64,000 nucleotides of DNA, from contig OZ038478.1 of assembly GCA_964036315.1 (NCBI GenBank), forward strand, positions 145,561,065 to 145,625,064, read 5' to 3'. This DNA comes from Acanthosepion esculentum (Eukaryota > Mollusca > Cephalopoda > Sepiida > Sepiidae). A model generated the notes under the pieces. That model was given only the letters and a program-made list of their open reading frames with translations, made no database searches and was not told the DNA's origin. This document shows, piece after piece, positions 33,764 to 43,405 of the stretch. Position 1 is the stretch's first letter; every line of letters starts with the position of its first letter. The position numbers and the translations under genes were made by a program.

Positions 33764-34200
33764 TATCGTTGACCTAATAAGTCATATAAACTTTTATATG
33801 AATTATCCTTGTAGTAATAAGTCATATAATCTTTTATATGATGTATCATTGAAGTAATAATTTATATAATTTTTTATATGATGTATCGTTGAAGTAATAA
33901 TTTATATAATCTTTTAAATGAAGTTTCCTTGAAGTAATAATTCATATTCTCTTTTATATGATGTATCGTTTAAGTAATGATTTATATAATCTTTTACACG
34001 AATTATCCTTGACGTAATAATTCATATAATCTCTTACATAAAGTATCCTTGAATAGTAATTCATATAATCTTTTAAATGAAGTATCCTTGAAGTAATTAA
34101 TCATATAATCTTTTATATTAAGTATCATTTCCGTAATAAGTCATATTATTTTTATATGAATTATCCTTGAATTAGTAATTTATATTATCATTTGTATGAA
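33764..34200. repeat. 40-bp AT-rich minisatellite, right block
   Basis: Same unit as the main block, interrupted only by the Helitron. Confidence 0.93.
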
Positions 34201-34813
34201 GTATCCTTGAAGTAATAATTCATATTATGTTGTTTATGAAGTATCCTTGAACTAATAATTCATATTATGTTGTTTATGAAGTATCCTTGAAGTAATAGTT
34301 CATATTATGTTGTTTATGAAGTATCCTTGAAGTAATAGTTCATATTATATTGTTTATGAAGTATCCTTGAAGTAATAATTCATATTATGTTGTTTATGAA
34401 GTATCCTTGAAGTAATAATTCATATTATGTTGTTTATGAAGTAACCTTGAAGTAATAATTCATATTATGTTGTTTATGAAGTATCCTTGAACTAATAATT
34501 CCTATTATGTTGTTTATGAAGTATCCTTGAAGTAATAGTTCATATTATGTTGTTTATGAAGTATCCTTGAAGTAATAATTCATATTAAGTTGTTTATGAA
34601 GTATCCTTGAAGTAATAGTTCATATTATTTTGTTTATGAAGAATCCTTGAAGTAATAGTTCATATTATGTTGTTTATGAAGTATCCTTGAAGTAATAGTT
34701 CATATTATGTTGTTTATGAAATATTCTTGAAGTAATAGTTCATATTATGTTGTTTATGAAGTATCCTTGAAGTTATAAGCCATATAATCCTGTATATGAA
34801 GTATCCTTGAAGT
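34201..34813. repeat. Homogenised sub-array of the 40-bp minisatellite
   Basis: About 14 copies of a distinct variant (GTATCCTTGAAGTAATAGTT then CATATTATGTTGTTTATGAA) in strict 40-bp register, differing by only zero to three bases. The hairpin arm CATATAA..TTATATG is lost in this variant. Much younger than the neighbouring copies. Confidence 0.95.
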
Positions 34814-34819
34814 TTATTC

Positions 34820-35445
34820 TACGTAATTTTCTGGCAGTTATTTCACTCTATGGATTAATTACCTCCTTTAGGTTTTACCATATTGTTTTTTATTAATTAC
34901 TCTTGTATTAATTAATCTTCTATTAATTAAGTCTTGTATTGTTTTGGAATTTGTTGTAGCAACTTTTATGTTTAGTTTAGATAGATTCTTTTCGATTGTA
35001 GATTTGATAGAATTAGTTGGCAGGACAATATCTTTTTTTGATTCATTTGCATATCTCAGGAAGGGACATTTTTTAATATATTTTACGGGCCTTTTGCTTT
35101 GACTTGATTATAAAATAATTAGAGTAGTGTAGAGCTTATTTTTCCTCTCCTTGTATGTACTTCAAGCTGCATATTCTTAGAGCACTTCTTAGGTAGAATC
35201 CGATGATTATGCTGGATTTTATTTTGTTGTTATGATGGGAATAGAAATTTATTAGGTCGTTTTTGGACACTGAGTTTTAAACTGTTCTTAATTCGGTGTT
35301 GCTTCATATCTAGGATGGTTAAAGAATTGTGGTCAACTTCCATTTCGTAAGTAAATTCCATTATGTGTTCGACTTTGTTTAGTTGATCTAATAGGTCAGA
35401 TAAATCAGTAACATATAAGTAGAGCATTATCAATATGTCGAAAAG
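34820..35445 (-). pseudogene. PLE reverse transcriptase fragment
   Basis: Minus strand from about 35433: YVTDLSDLLDQLNKVEHIMEFTYEMEVDHNSLTILDMKQ and KLSVQKRPNKF. It aligns with the region from the YVDD box (the first D is now T) through FTxExE...LxFLD to VYRKPT of Penelope-like RTs. More degraded RT-to-endonuclease linker probably follows to 34.83 kb (ITARKLRRI near 34.84). It is collinear with the GIY-YIG part at 27.1-27.6 kb. Confidence 0.65.
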
Positions 35446-35470
35446 ACATTGATTGTTTGGATGAAATATT

Positions 35471-35994
35471 TTGAAAAGAACCGGATTTGAGAAATTCTAT
35501 AAGATACATGCCATCACTCCCATTGGTAATACAAATTTGAATTTTGTAACAAATCATTATATAATGCGAAGCGGCATTGATTGGTGCTCAGACAGCACGT
35601 TTTTATTAGTTGAGCCGTTTGCTAGAGATCTATCTATCTATCTATCTATATTTGCAAAAAAAACTAACATAGTTTACAAATTTAAGTACCCTTTGGGAGA
35701 TTTATCTCCAACGGATTAAATAATATTTATTTTGGTCACACCACAAACTCGCTTTCACGACGCTTGACTATACATTTGAATGATAACTCTAACATTTTTA
35801 GGCATTTAAAACAACATTCCTGGCCGCATACACAATTCTGGAAAATCCTTGTTGAAAGCACAACTATACTTAAACAGGAAAACAATAAACAAAAACTAAA
35901 AATTCTTGAAGCTAGATGCATAAAACAATTGAAACCTAACCTGAACAAAATAAACTATAAAACTCCACAAATATACTCAAATGCCTATAATTGA
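35471..35994 (+). pseudogene. PLE GIY-YIG endonuclease C-terminus
   Basis: FAKKTNIVYKFKYPLGDL, then after a stop and frameshift SRRLTIHLNDNSNIFRHLKQHS-like coding, QFWKILVESTTILKQENNKQKL and KILEARCIKQLKPNLNKINY. This is the characteristic ending (KFxCPLGDC...LSRRLTMHLND...RKILVENTTI...ILEALHI) of another PLE family. A (CTAT)n run at 35632-35649 has expanded within the coding sequence (SIYLSI). RT is absent. Confidence 0.8.
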
Positions 35995-36413
35995 TAACAG
36001 AAGCCATTGGTTTATAAAAACGGCTTCTCATACTTAACACCTCTCGTTTTCACTCTCACGTGGTCATGTGTGATGTCATGGGCCGCAGTGCGATTTTCGC
36101 ACCCAGCGGCTCCTATGCTCGAGTTTGCCGTTGCTTGGGAATCTTCCATGCAAACAAAACACACTATGATTGTTGCTATGTGCCTGTATTATTTAATTTA
36201 TTGTAATGTACTCTGATAGTGGTTCATGTAAGCCGAAAGATTAAATAGGATTAAAATGATGTATTAACATGGTGATTTTCTTTCGTCTTTCAATGATAAT
36301 GTTATTAAGCATATGAGACGATACGAAAGGAATTTGCTTAAAATAAATAGACAAAACTTGTCTATATTATTTAATGAATCATGCATTAATGAAAAAATGC
36401 TGCCTAAATACAC
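35995..36413 (+). mobile_element. PLE 3' UTR, plus copy
   Basis: Follows the GIY-YIG stop and ends at a (TA)n tract. It is homologous to the minus-strand copy at 4694-5047 over its whole length, including CGTTTTCACTCTCACGTGG, GCTTGGGAATCTTCCATGCA, AAGCCGAAAGATTAAATAGG and the GACAAAACTTGTCTAT end. Confidence 0.8.
36208..36250 (+). ncRNA. Degenerate hammerhead-like motif in PLE tail
   Basis: CTGATAG (36213-36219) in place of CTGATGA, then a hairpin region GGTTCATGTAAGCC and GAAA (36235-36238). Core bases G8 and A9 are altered. The sister copy at 4.85 kb keeps the hairpin better, so the family ancestor likely had a normal hammerhead. Confidence 0.45.
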
Positions 36414-36414
36414 T

Positions 36415-36529
36415 CAATATATATATATATATTATATATATATATACATTATTTATATATATAATATTTTTATATGCATATATTATTTATATATATATAA
36501 GCATGTATATATTATTTATATATATATGC

Positions 36530-36594
<65 letters not shown>

Positions 36595-36600
36595 CACATA
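36415..36600. repeat. Interrupted (TA)n microsatellite
   Basis: TA runs with GCATG and TTAT interruptions, then about 30 clean TA units ending near 36590. It borders the 3' end of the plus-strand PLE. Confidence 0.95.
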
Positions 36601-36629
36601 TATTAATTATATACATATTATATATAGAG

Positions 36630-37745
36630 ATACGTCTACTGATCTCAGTGTTGCACTTACCGTCCTGTGTCAAAATGCTTCCCAGATATTTACACTTTCG
36701 CGTTTGCTTGATTCTAGTGTTCCCCACCTGCAAATCGAATTTCGGGCTCATACTTTTGCTGATGGCCATGCATTCTGTCTTCTTGTAGTTTATGCTTACT
36801 CCCTTCTTCTCATTCTCCTCTGCTACCTTCTGTATTTGTATTTGTAGGAAATTTTGTAATTTATTTTCTGTGTCTGCTATCATTACTGTTATAGTCCAAA
36901 GGTTAGGACCAAGGAAGAAAAACGCGAACACAAGAGTAGTAATAACAAAGATATATTACACGAAATAATAATACACGATGTGAAAGGTGGTAATATGACT
37001 GTCAGTCTGGTTTTGAGAGGCGCAGTATTTATAGTGTCAGCAAGAGTTCACTCTGTCGTTATAGGTAAGGTCCCATAACAATTACTATGTCATCTGCGTA
37101 TCTTATGTTAAGATTGTGGCCGCAATGCTAAATCGAGGTAGGCTTTCCACTTCTCTCAGAATTGCCTTGCTGTAGAGGATGAACAGCTCGGGTGAGAAGA
37201 CGCATCCTTGATTTACACCCCTTTTCTATATTTGTATATTCGCTGAACTTGTTCCTTATGCGTATGCATGCAGTTTGCTGGCAGTATATAGTCTTGATTA
37301 TCTTTCCCGAATATATCAATGTTCCTGAGCAGTTACAGCAGATCCTTGTCGCGTACCTTGTCGAGGTTTTTTGCGTAGTCTATAAAACATAGGTACACGC
37401 CCTTCTGCATTTGTATCGCTTTTTCTGATAACATTCTGAGCATGCATATCGCGTTCCTTTTTCCAGTATCTTTAACGAATACGTACTGTTCTTGTCCTAT
37501 CCCTCGCCTGATTCTGCGTGCGCTCTATTCATCAGAATACGGATGGGGAGTTTTGTGATGTGGCTCATTCTTATTGTTTGGTGGAGTCCGCATTCGTTTG
37601 CGCATGGTTTCTTAGGCTTAGCTATGAAGATAGATCTGCTGAAGTCTTCCTGTATATCTCCGCTGTTGTAGATTTCATTTGTTATTTCGGTGATCTTATT
37701 TATGCCAAAGTCATCTATGGCTGTCAGCATTTCCGTACACATGTT
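36630..37745 (-). pseudogene. LINE reverse transcriptase, broken and interrupted
   Basis: Minus-strand segments in order: NKITEITNEIYNSGDIQEDF, SIFIAKPKKPCANECGLH, MSHITKLPIRILMNR; KIIKTIYCQQTACIRIRNKF; FSEYTNIEKG; NLNIRYADDIVI (catalytic YADD); then, beyond a 194-bp insertion, VMIADTENKLQNF, KKGVSINYKKTECMAISK and KCKYLGSILTQDGKCNTEI. This is a Jockey/RTE-like non-LTR RT with frameshifts. Endonuclease and 5' part are missing, and the clade is not assigned. Confidence 0.85.
36887..37080 (-). mobile_element. Solo LTR, 194 bp, with target duplication
   Basis: Inserted inside the LINE RT immediately after the YADD box. It has TG...CA ends with short inverted repeats (TGTTAT/ATAACA) and the exact 5-bp duplication ATTAC (36882-36886 and 37081-37085). 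On the minus strand CTATAAATACTG about 45 nt from the start looks like a TATA box, which sets the strand. Its start (TGTTATGGGACC) is similar in style to, but not the same as, the LTRs at 20.1 and 39.96 kb. A short MITE is the alternative. Confidence 0.75.
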
Positions 37746-37974
37746 TGATTTGATGTAAGTGTTTTTACTTTATAATTTTCTCAAACAGTGAAATTAATAA
37801 CCCGTCTATATCGAAGTATCCAAACGAAATATTGTTCCTCTTAACAGGAATAGAACCTTTTACATTAGAGAAAGGGCTCCTATAGCCGAAAGGAGTCACT
37901 ATCAATTTGACAAGTGGATATCATCTTCATAGAGCAAAATTCAGTTAACCTATGTAATGAACGCTAATCAATCT

Positions 37975-39290
37975 TTGGGACGGGAGCAGTCAAGGGTGGT
38001 ACAAGGTGAAAAACAAAAACAGTCAGAAAAACAACAACTGCAACAACGACCAACAGCAAAAAAAACTAAGAAAGCAACAGCAACCTGACAGACCAATGGA
38101 GGTTCATAAAATACCTCCACCTCGTGCATTGTCCTTGAAGATGAACAGAGAGGAAGAAGAAGAGGAAGACGCGACATCTCAATCGCACTTCAGGCGTAGT
38201 AGGGCGGAAAAGGTTATGGACAAACTAGGCCTCTATCAGTCTCTGCATCCCCTAAAAAAACTGTTAAAGTAACCAAAGCAAGGAGCCCCCTTCTTCTCCT
38301 TCCCGTGCTCTATCCTCCTCTCCATCCACCTTTTTCTCTCAGTTCGGCATCTACACGCACCACACGTCCAATTTTTCATCTCCTCTCCCTTCCAAAGAGA
38401 AAAAGAAAAAATTGTTCCCCGGCTCAGATACGATTTGTAAAGGGAACAGGGATGAATTTAAAAAGCGCCTTTCCAACCAAAAGAAGGCCCTATTAGGCCT
38501 TCTATTTAAGATGTCTACAGTAGATGGGAGGTCTGTTGAGGACACCCGAAATTTCCCAAATGCTCCAGGTGTTATTAAATGGGGAAAGGACACTGGCAGC
38601 TACCTCAAATTTTGGAGTTACCTGTTTGAAGCCAAAGAAACGTTTCATAACATTAGGATGTTTGAATTGGAATCCCCGCGTTTGAAAAAAACTAAGGCAT
38701 TTTTGTGCTGGGAGGTTTCATATGTTACTCCATCTATCCTTGTATAGGTCAGTCAAACTAACCTTTCCCACGGACGTCGGCGGAATTGTCCTGGAAGAAC
38801 GGATGACGTCTGAGATGGGTACAGAGAGCCTAAGACAATCCGCCGGAGTCATTACCAAAGCAGATTTTCACACGGGATGTGAACAGGTTAACTCTTATTT
38901 TTCTCATTTCCTTAAAAGATGACAATCAAGATAACCAGCCTGAATGCAAAGGGCTTGAAGGATAGGGGTAAGGCTGCTCGCCTCTTCCGTGACCTCTTGT
39001 CGTTCGTAATGAATGTCGCCTCGATCCGAGAGACACACTGTTTGCAACGTCGATGGGTATGTGATATCTAACGATTTTGTTGTCTATTCAGCATACGGGG
39101 ACCGACATGCCAGAAGGTTTTCTTTACTGGTTAGCCGTACCCTGGATGCGAAGGTGGACATTGTCCATGTCGATTCCGAAGGCCGGTTGATTGTGGCCGA
39201 TATTGCCGTTAAAAGTGGTTCGTTTCGAGTCGTTGCGGTTTATGCGCCCACTCAGATAGGGAGATGTAGTCGTGAGCTCTTAATTGTCCT
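37975..39290 (+). pseudogene. LINE copy 2: ORF1 C-terminus and ORF2 start
   Basis: Closely related to the full-length LINE at 40.05-46.51 kb. Gln-rich segment, then LFPGSDTICKGNRDEFKKRL, LLGLLFKMSTVDGRS, RNFPNAPGVIKWGKD and WSYLFEAKETFHNIRMFELE align with the ORF1 C-terminus. After its stop, MTIKITSLNAKGLKDRGKAARL opens an AP-endonuclease ORF2, with YGDRHARRFSLLVSRTLDAK and IVADIAVKSGSFRVVAVYAPT before the copy ends near 39265. Frameshifts at about 38740 and 39015. Confidence 0.88.
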
Positions 39291-39317
39291 TCTACCCGGG
39301 TGGTTAGCTACCTGTGG

Positions 39318-39438
39318 TAGAGCACATAACAATTGCCCCTTATCACCCTAGAAGCAACGGCCAGGCAGAGAGTTTTGTGGATACTTTTAAGAGAGCACTA
39401 GAAAATTCAAAGGTGGGTCCACTGATACAGCATCCTGT

Positions 39439-39440
<2 letters not shown>
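39318..39440 (+). pseudogene. Gypsy integrase core fragment
   Basis: HITIAPYHPRSNGQAESFVD followed by TFKRALENSK is the segment around the third catalytic acid (Glu) of a Ty3/gypsy integrase. It is about 120 bp only, directly after LINE copy 2 and directly before a (TA)n tract. It differs from the integrases of elements A and B (NGQAES rather than NGLAE), so it comes from another gypsy family. Confidence 0.8.

Positions 39441-39443
<3 letters not shown>

Positions 39444-39483
<40 letters not shown>
39444..39483. repeat. (TA)n microsatellite, left flank of Tc1
   Basis: About 20 TA units; the Tc1 left terminus starts at its right edge. Its counterpart on the other side begins at 52570, so Tc1 appears to have inserted into a TA tract, as expected for a TA-targeting transposon. 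Confidence 0.95.
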
Positions 39484-39486
<3 letters not shown>

Positions 39487-39829
39487 CTGCACAAAAGTAA
39501 GTGAGCTCCGAGGTTAATATTAAGAAAAATTTTCTAATCAGCAAATCCTAATTAAACTTTATATTCATTAAGAAAAACCTTTATTAAATTATGTTTTTTA
39601 TAAGACTGAAAGAAAAATATTAATTCAAATTAAGATGTGCAAAAGTAAGTGAACATTTACATTTGAAAACTGTATTTTTGTTTTACACAGTTGCCATAGC
39701 AAATAATTTTTTGTACACGTGTAAAAATGAAAATAACATGTGCTCATTTCTTTGGTAAGATGTTTATACTGCAGTCAATCAATATGACACATTGTGTATG
39801 CAAAGGCGTGCAGGTAAAGAATATTTTTA

Positions 39830-39963
39830 AAAAATTATTCCAAGAACAAAAGAACTTCCTTAGTCTTAATAAATCGCATAATTGAAGCCACTTTCATGAT
39901 AGAGAAGGATTTAAAAATGATTTGGAATGTACACCTCCACTGTGCGACAAATTATTTATAAAT
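39830..39963 (+). pseudogene. Tc1 transposase, N-terminal remnant
   Basis: Weak N-terminal coding remnant (KELxxxLINRIIEATFMIEKD-type reading) located before the gypsy insertion; its continuation lies at 51554. Assigned mainly by position within the transposon. Confidence 0.45.
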
Positions 39964-40046
39964 TGTTGTGGTAGGATCCACCTAATGTGCATAGTGGAGT
40001 ACTGACTATATAAATATGGTTGGTACCGGGAAGACAGAGAGGCGAA
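39964..40046 (+). repeat. 5' LTR of gypsy B, first piece
   Basis: TGTTGTGGTAGGATCCACC..GACTATATAAATATGG..GAGGCGAA. It contains a good TATA box (TATATAAATA, about 40008-40017). The LTR is cut after base 83 by the LINE and resumes at 46522. Confidence 0.93.
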
Positions 40047-40716
40047 CCCCGAGAGTCTCTGTGGTTAGCGTTATTTTTTGCTCTAAAAGACAAGCTTGAA
40101 GCGAAAAAAGCCGTATAGACCAAAGACCTGTTAAGTTTCTGTTTTTGATATTTTATTTTCCGTTTTTGATATTTTTATTTTCTAAAACTTTGCCCTTTTT
40201 ATTTTCTGGTTAGGTGTATTTATACATTCTTTTCTCTTTTGTTTATTCTCCTTCTTGCATTTCCCCCCCCCTTCACTGTTTTTGTTTGCATTATTCTGTT
40301 TATTTTCCGTTTGAGTTATCTTTTGTTGTCCACGTTTTTCTTTCTGGTTATTTTTATTTCTAGTCATTGTTTAGCGTTTAAAACAAAACAAAAAAAGAAA
40401 GTTTGAGAAAAGAAACTAACTCATATGTCGACCGTGGTGAACTTTGTTCGCCAGCATGGTTGACAAAAACAGCGAAACTCCAGCTACACCGGTAACAATT
40501 CCGGTGTGACCTGAAAGAGCGGCCTGGAGCCGGAGTGGGCCGCTGAAAGGGGATGGCATTTTTTATGCCAATCAAGGGAGGGAGTGTGAGGGGGGCTTCG
40601 GGGGGAATGAGTTCCTAACTATAAAGGAAGCTTTTGAAGAGGTCGACATACGGACTATTTCCCTACTTACCTCAGATGTCAAGACACATAGACTGAGTGG
40701 AGTCAGCAGGGAAAGT
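40047..40716 (+). promoter_or_regulatory. LINE 5' UTR
   Basis: About 670 bp between the insertion point and the first ATG of ORF1; starts CCCCGAGAGTC. It presumably carries the internal promoter; no specific motif was identified. Contains T-rich and C-rich runs. Confidence 0.5.
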
Positions 40717-42390
40717 ATGGAGGAGGCACTGAAAACCCTGAACATAAATCCAAGGGTGCTCGCAAGAAGGACGAATGCACTATGGGATATTCTTCTCCAG
40801 ACAGAGGAACAAGCCAAACGGCTGGCCGGATGTGTATTAAACACAAAAGCCCTAAGGCTTCAAACGGAATATTTGGGAACCCGGCGAACCAGAGTTACCA
40901 TTCATGGGGTGCCAATAGACATCCCGGAAGACAGAATGGGGGACTTCTTCTCCATATATGGAGAAGTAAATGAAGTTAAGGCCATAAGTGGTAAAACCAG
41001 AATCGAGACAGGAGATATGGAAGTACAGATCACCCTGAATAGAGAAGGCTTCCGAGAAATCCCCAACATCTTGATCTGCCAGAATAGAAAAATGTTGGTG
41101 GTGGTAGAAGGACGAAAACCATGTTATTGGCTATGTGGAGACGTGGGCCACATGGCGAAGGGGTGCCCTACTAAAAAGAAAGAGCAAGTTCCACCGAGTC
41201 CAGCAGTGACAGCAACTACAGCAACAACAACAGTTAATAAACCTGAAGAGATTCCAAAACCGGGTGGAGAATGGACGGAAGTGACCAGAGGAAGGAAGTC
41301 CTCAACTGCTCCATCTCCACCCCAGAAGGAGATTCCCCCCAAAAGGCAGACGGAAGGGGAAGTTAAAAAACAATCAAAGGAAGGCCAAAACAAGCGGCTC
41401 GAAGAACAACCAAAACTGCAACAGAAGCAAAAAGAACAGCAGCCTCAACAGCAGAAGCAACAGGAACAACAACCTCAACAGCAACGACAAAAGAAGCAAC
41501 AGCAGCCTCAACAGCAGCGGTCTCAGCAGAAACCGGAGCTCAAACACCGGAAGCAGCAAGAGCATTCACAAATGGAGCAGCAACAGGAAGCACCAATGGA
41601 GGTAGAGAGTATGCCTACACCACGAGCTTCCTCTTTGAAAAGAAGTAGGGAGGAAGACACTGAAGAGGAGGAAAAAAAGACCTCTGGCCGTAGCAGGGTA
41701 GAGTGTAGCATGGATAGAACCAGGCGGCACTCCTTCCCTGCATCGCCAATAAGACATACTGTTTCCCCTAGAGATAGGAGTCTCCCTTCCTCCCCTACAC
41801 GTACTCCATCCCCCTCTCCCTCTATTTCTTCCCCCGGTTCTGTAAATACGCCACCCCATACATCCACTTTTTCCCCTCCCCATCCTTCAAGGGAGAAGAA
41901 AAAGAAGAAAAAGAAACTTTTTGAAGGGCCCGAAACAATCTGTCATGTAGACAAAGAAGTCTACAAGAACGGGCTCAACAAACAGAGAAAAGCACTTTCG
42001 GGGCTCCTTTTCCAAATGAACGAGGTTGACGGGAAGTCAACAGAAGACCCTCGCAACTTTCCAAAGGCGCCAGGGGTGATAACCTGCGTAAGGGATATGG
42101 GGGCTTACTTGCGTGTGTGGAGTCATCTGTTCGAAGCGAAAGAGGCCTTCCCGAACATCAGAATGTTCGATATGGAGGACACCAATATAAGAAGATTGCG
42201 ACAATTTTGTGCAGGGAGGGTCCCCGTTTTGATCCATCCCTCATTATATAAAGCGATCAAACTAATATACCCCATGGACGTTGGCGGTATTGCCCTGGAT
42301 GGACGCATTACGTCAGAGTTGGGAGTAGGGAGCATGGGGCAATCCGTCGGGGTCCTGTCCAGCTCAGATTTCCGCCCCGTATGTGATTAA
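40717..42390 (+). CDS. LINE ORF1 protein, gag-like, intact 557 aa
   Basis: The longest open frame in the window. Residues ~1-130 look like a nucleic-acid-binding region (TRVTIHGVPIDIPEDRMGDF, with YGEVNEVKAISGKTR reminiscent of an RRM). A zinc knuckle follows at ~residue 137: CYWLCGDVGHMAKGC, with three rather than two residues between the first cysteines. Residues ~150-300 are a long Gln/Lys-rich low-complexity stretch, ~330-395 Ser/Pro-rich, then a basic KKKKKK run. The C-terminal ~150 residues (LSGLLFQMNEVDGKS, RNFPKAPGVITC, LFEAKEAFPNIRMFDME) are conserved in copy 2. ORF1 proteins coat LINE RNA. The ATG at 40717 was chosen as the first in frame; an upstream frame extension is not excluded. 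Ends 44 bp before ORF2. Confidence 0.85.
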   Translation: MEEALKTLNINPRVLARRTNALWDILLQTEEQAKRLAGCVLNTKALRLQTEYLGTRRTRVTIHGVPIDIPEDRMGDFFSIYGEVNEVKAISGKTRIETGDMEVQITLNREGFREIPNILICQNRKMLVVVEGRKPCYWLCGDVGHMAKGCPTKKKEQVPPSPAVTATTATTTVNKPEEIPKPGGEWTEVTRGRKSSTAPSPPQKEIPPKRQTEGEVKKQSKEGQNKRLEEQPKLQQKQKEQQPQQQKQQEQQPQQQRQKKQQQPQQQRSQQKPELKHRKQQEHSQMEQQQEAPMEVESMPTPRASSLKRSREEDTEEEEKKTSGRSRVECSMDRTRRHSFPASPIRHTVSPRDRSLPSSPTRTPSPSPSISSPGSVNTPPHTSTFSPPHPSREKKKKKKKLFEGPETICHVDKEVYKNGLNKQRKALSGLLFQMNEVDGKSTEDPRNFPKAPGVITCVRDMGAYLRVWSHLFEAKEAFPNIRMFDMEDTNIRRLRQFCAGRVPVLIHPSLYKAIKLIYPMDVGGIALDGRITSELGVGSMGQSVGVLSSSDFRPVCD

Positions 42391-42434
42391 GGTTTTTTGC
42401 CTTAACTCTTTTTTTATATTTGCAGGCCTAGAAA

Positions 42435-43405
42435 ATGGAAATGAAGATAGCCAGTTTGAATGTGAAGGGCTTGAGAGATCGACGTAAGGCTGCCCGCCTG
42501 CGTCGGGATCTCTTGTTCTTCGGTGTAGATGTTGCCGCGATCGAAGAGACCCACTTTGTTTGCACTTCCGATGCGTGTGTGCTGGAGGATGACTTTGTCG
42601 TATATTCAGCATATGGGAACCGGATGGCCAGAGGAGTTTCTTTGTTAGTCAAACGTACTCTTGATGCGAAGGTGGACCTTGTGCATACCGATGCCGAGGA
42701 CAGGTTAATCGTGGCCGATATTGCCGTGAAAAGTGGTTCGTTTCGGGTCGTTGCGGTTTATGCGCCCAACGACCGGGAGGAGCGGTCTTCTTTTTTTTCG
42801 GCGGTTAGGGCCGTTCCTAGTCGATTCTTCGCGCCTAGTTCTAATGGGGGACTGGAATGCCGTCCTGGACCCCAAGTTAGACAGGTGGCGGGGCGCTAGC
42901 GGAAGAAGGGGCGATCGTAGCCTGGTCGATCTGATCGGCGATTATGATCTCGTCGATAGATACCGGGTCGCTCATCCCAGTGGGAAAATGTGGACGTGGG
43001 CTCATAGCTGGCCGTCTGACAAGGTAGTTAGCTACCTTGACAGAATGTTAGTTCTTAGAGCCGACATAGACCTGTTAGATTGTCTCACGTTCCACTGGGT
43101 AGGCTACACGGACCACAAACTCGTTTGTGCCCGTGTGGCGTTAGAACATAGGCCTAGAATGGCTGGTTACTGGAAGTTCAATCTGTCTTTACTGGACAGG
43201 CGGGACTTCCAGGAGCAGCTAATTAGATTAGTGCAGCGGGAGCTAGTGGGGGCGGTTATCGGGAATAGATGGTGGGAGAAAGTTAAGGATAGTATTAGGT
43301 CTTTCACCACTGATTTCAGCAAACGGCTCGCTCTAGATAAAGCTGATAAGTTGAAGACACTTAAGGCTAATTTTTCCCGGGCGGAGGCTGGGGGGATCCC
43401 CTAGA
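42435..43405 (+). pseudogene. LINE ORF2: AP endonuclease domain, frameshifted
   Basis: Starts MEMKIASLNVKGLRDRRKAA, with catalytic-type motifs in order: N (SLNVKG), E (IEETHF), Y (VYAPND), then after a frameshift near 42840 D/N (MGDWNAVLDP), SYLDRMLV and the TDHKLV histidine. All endonuclease signature residues are present once the shift is allowed for. It nicks target DNA to prime reverse transcription. A second frameshift lies near 43395, before the RT. Confidence 0.92.

Noticed and set aside
27650..34813. Minus-strand frames rich in Tyr/Phe/Ile inside the 40-bp array
   Set aside because: Repeat translation with stops and frame changes between units; no conserved start.
37865..37910. GGCTCCTATAGCCGAAAGGAG as another hammerhead
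   Set aside because: The GAAA box and a possible stem II are present, but no CTGANGA-like box precedes it.
41374..41883. Leu-rich and Gly-rich minus-strand frames opposite ORF1
   Set aside because: Shadows of the Gln/Lys- and Ser/Pro-rich coding strand.
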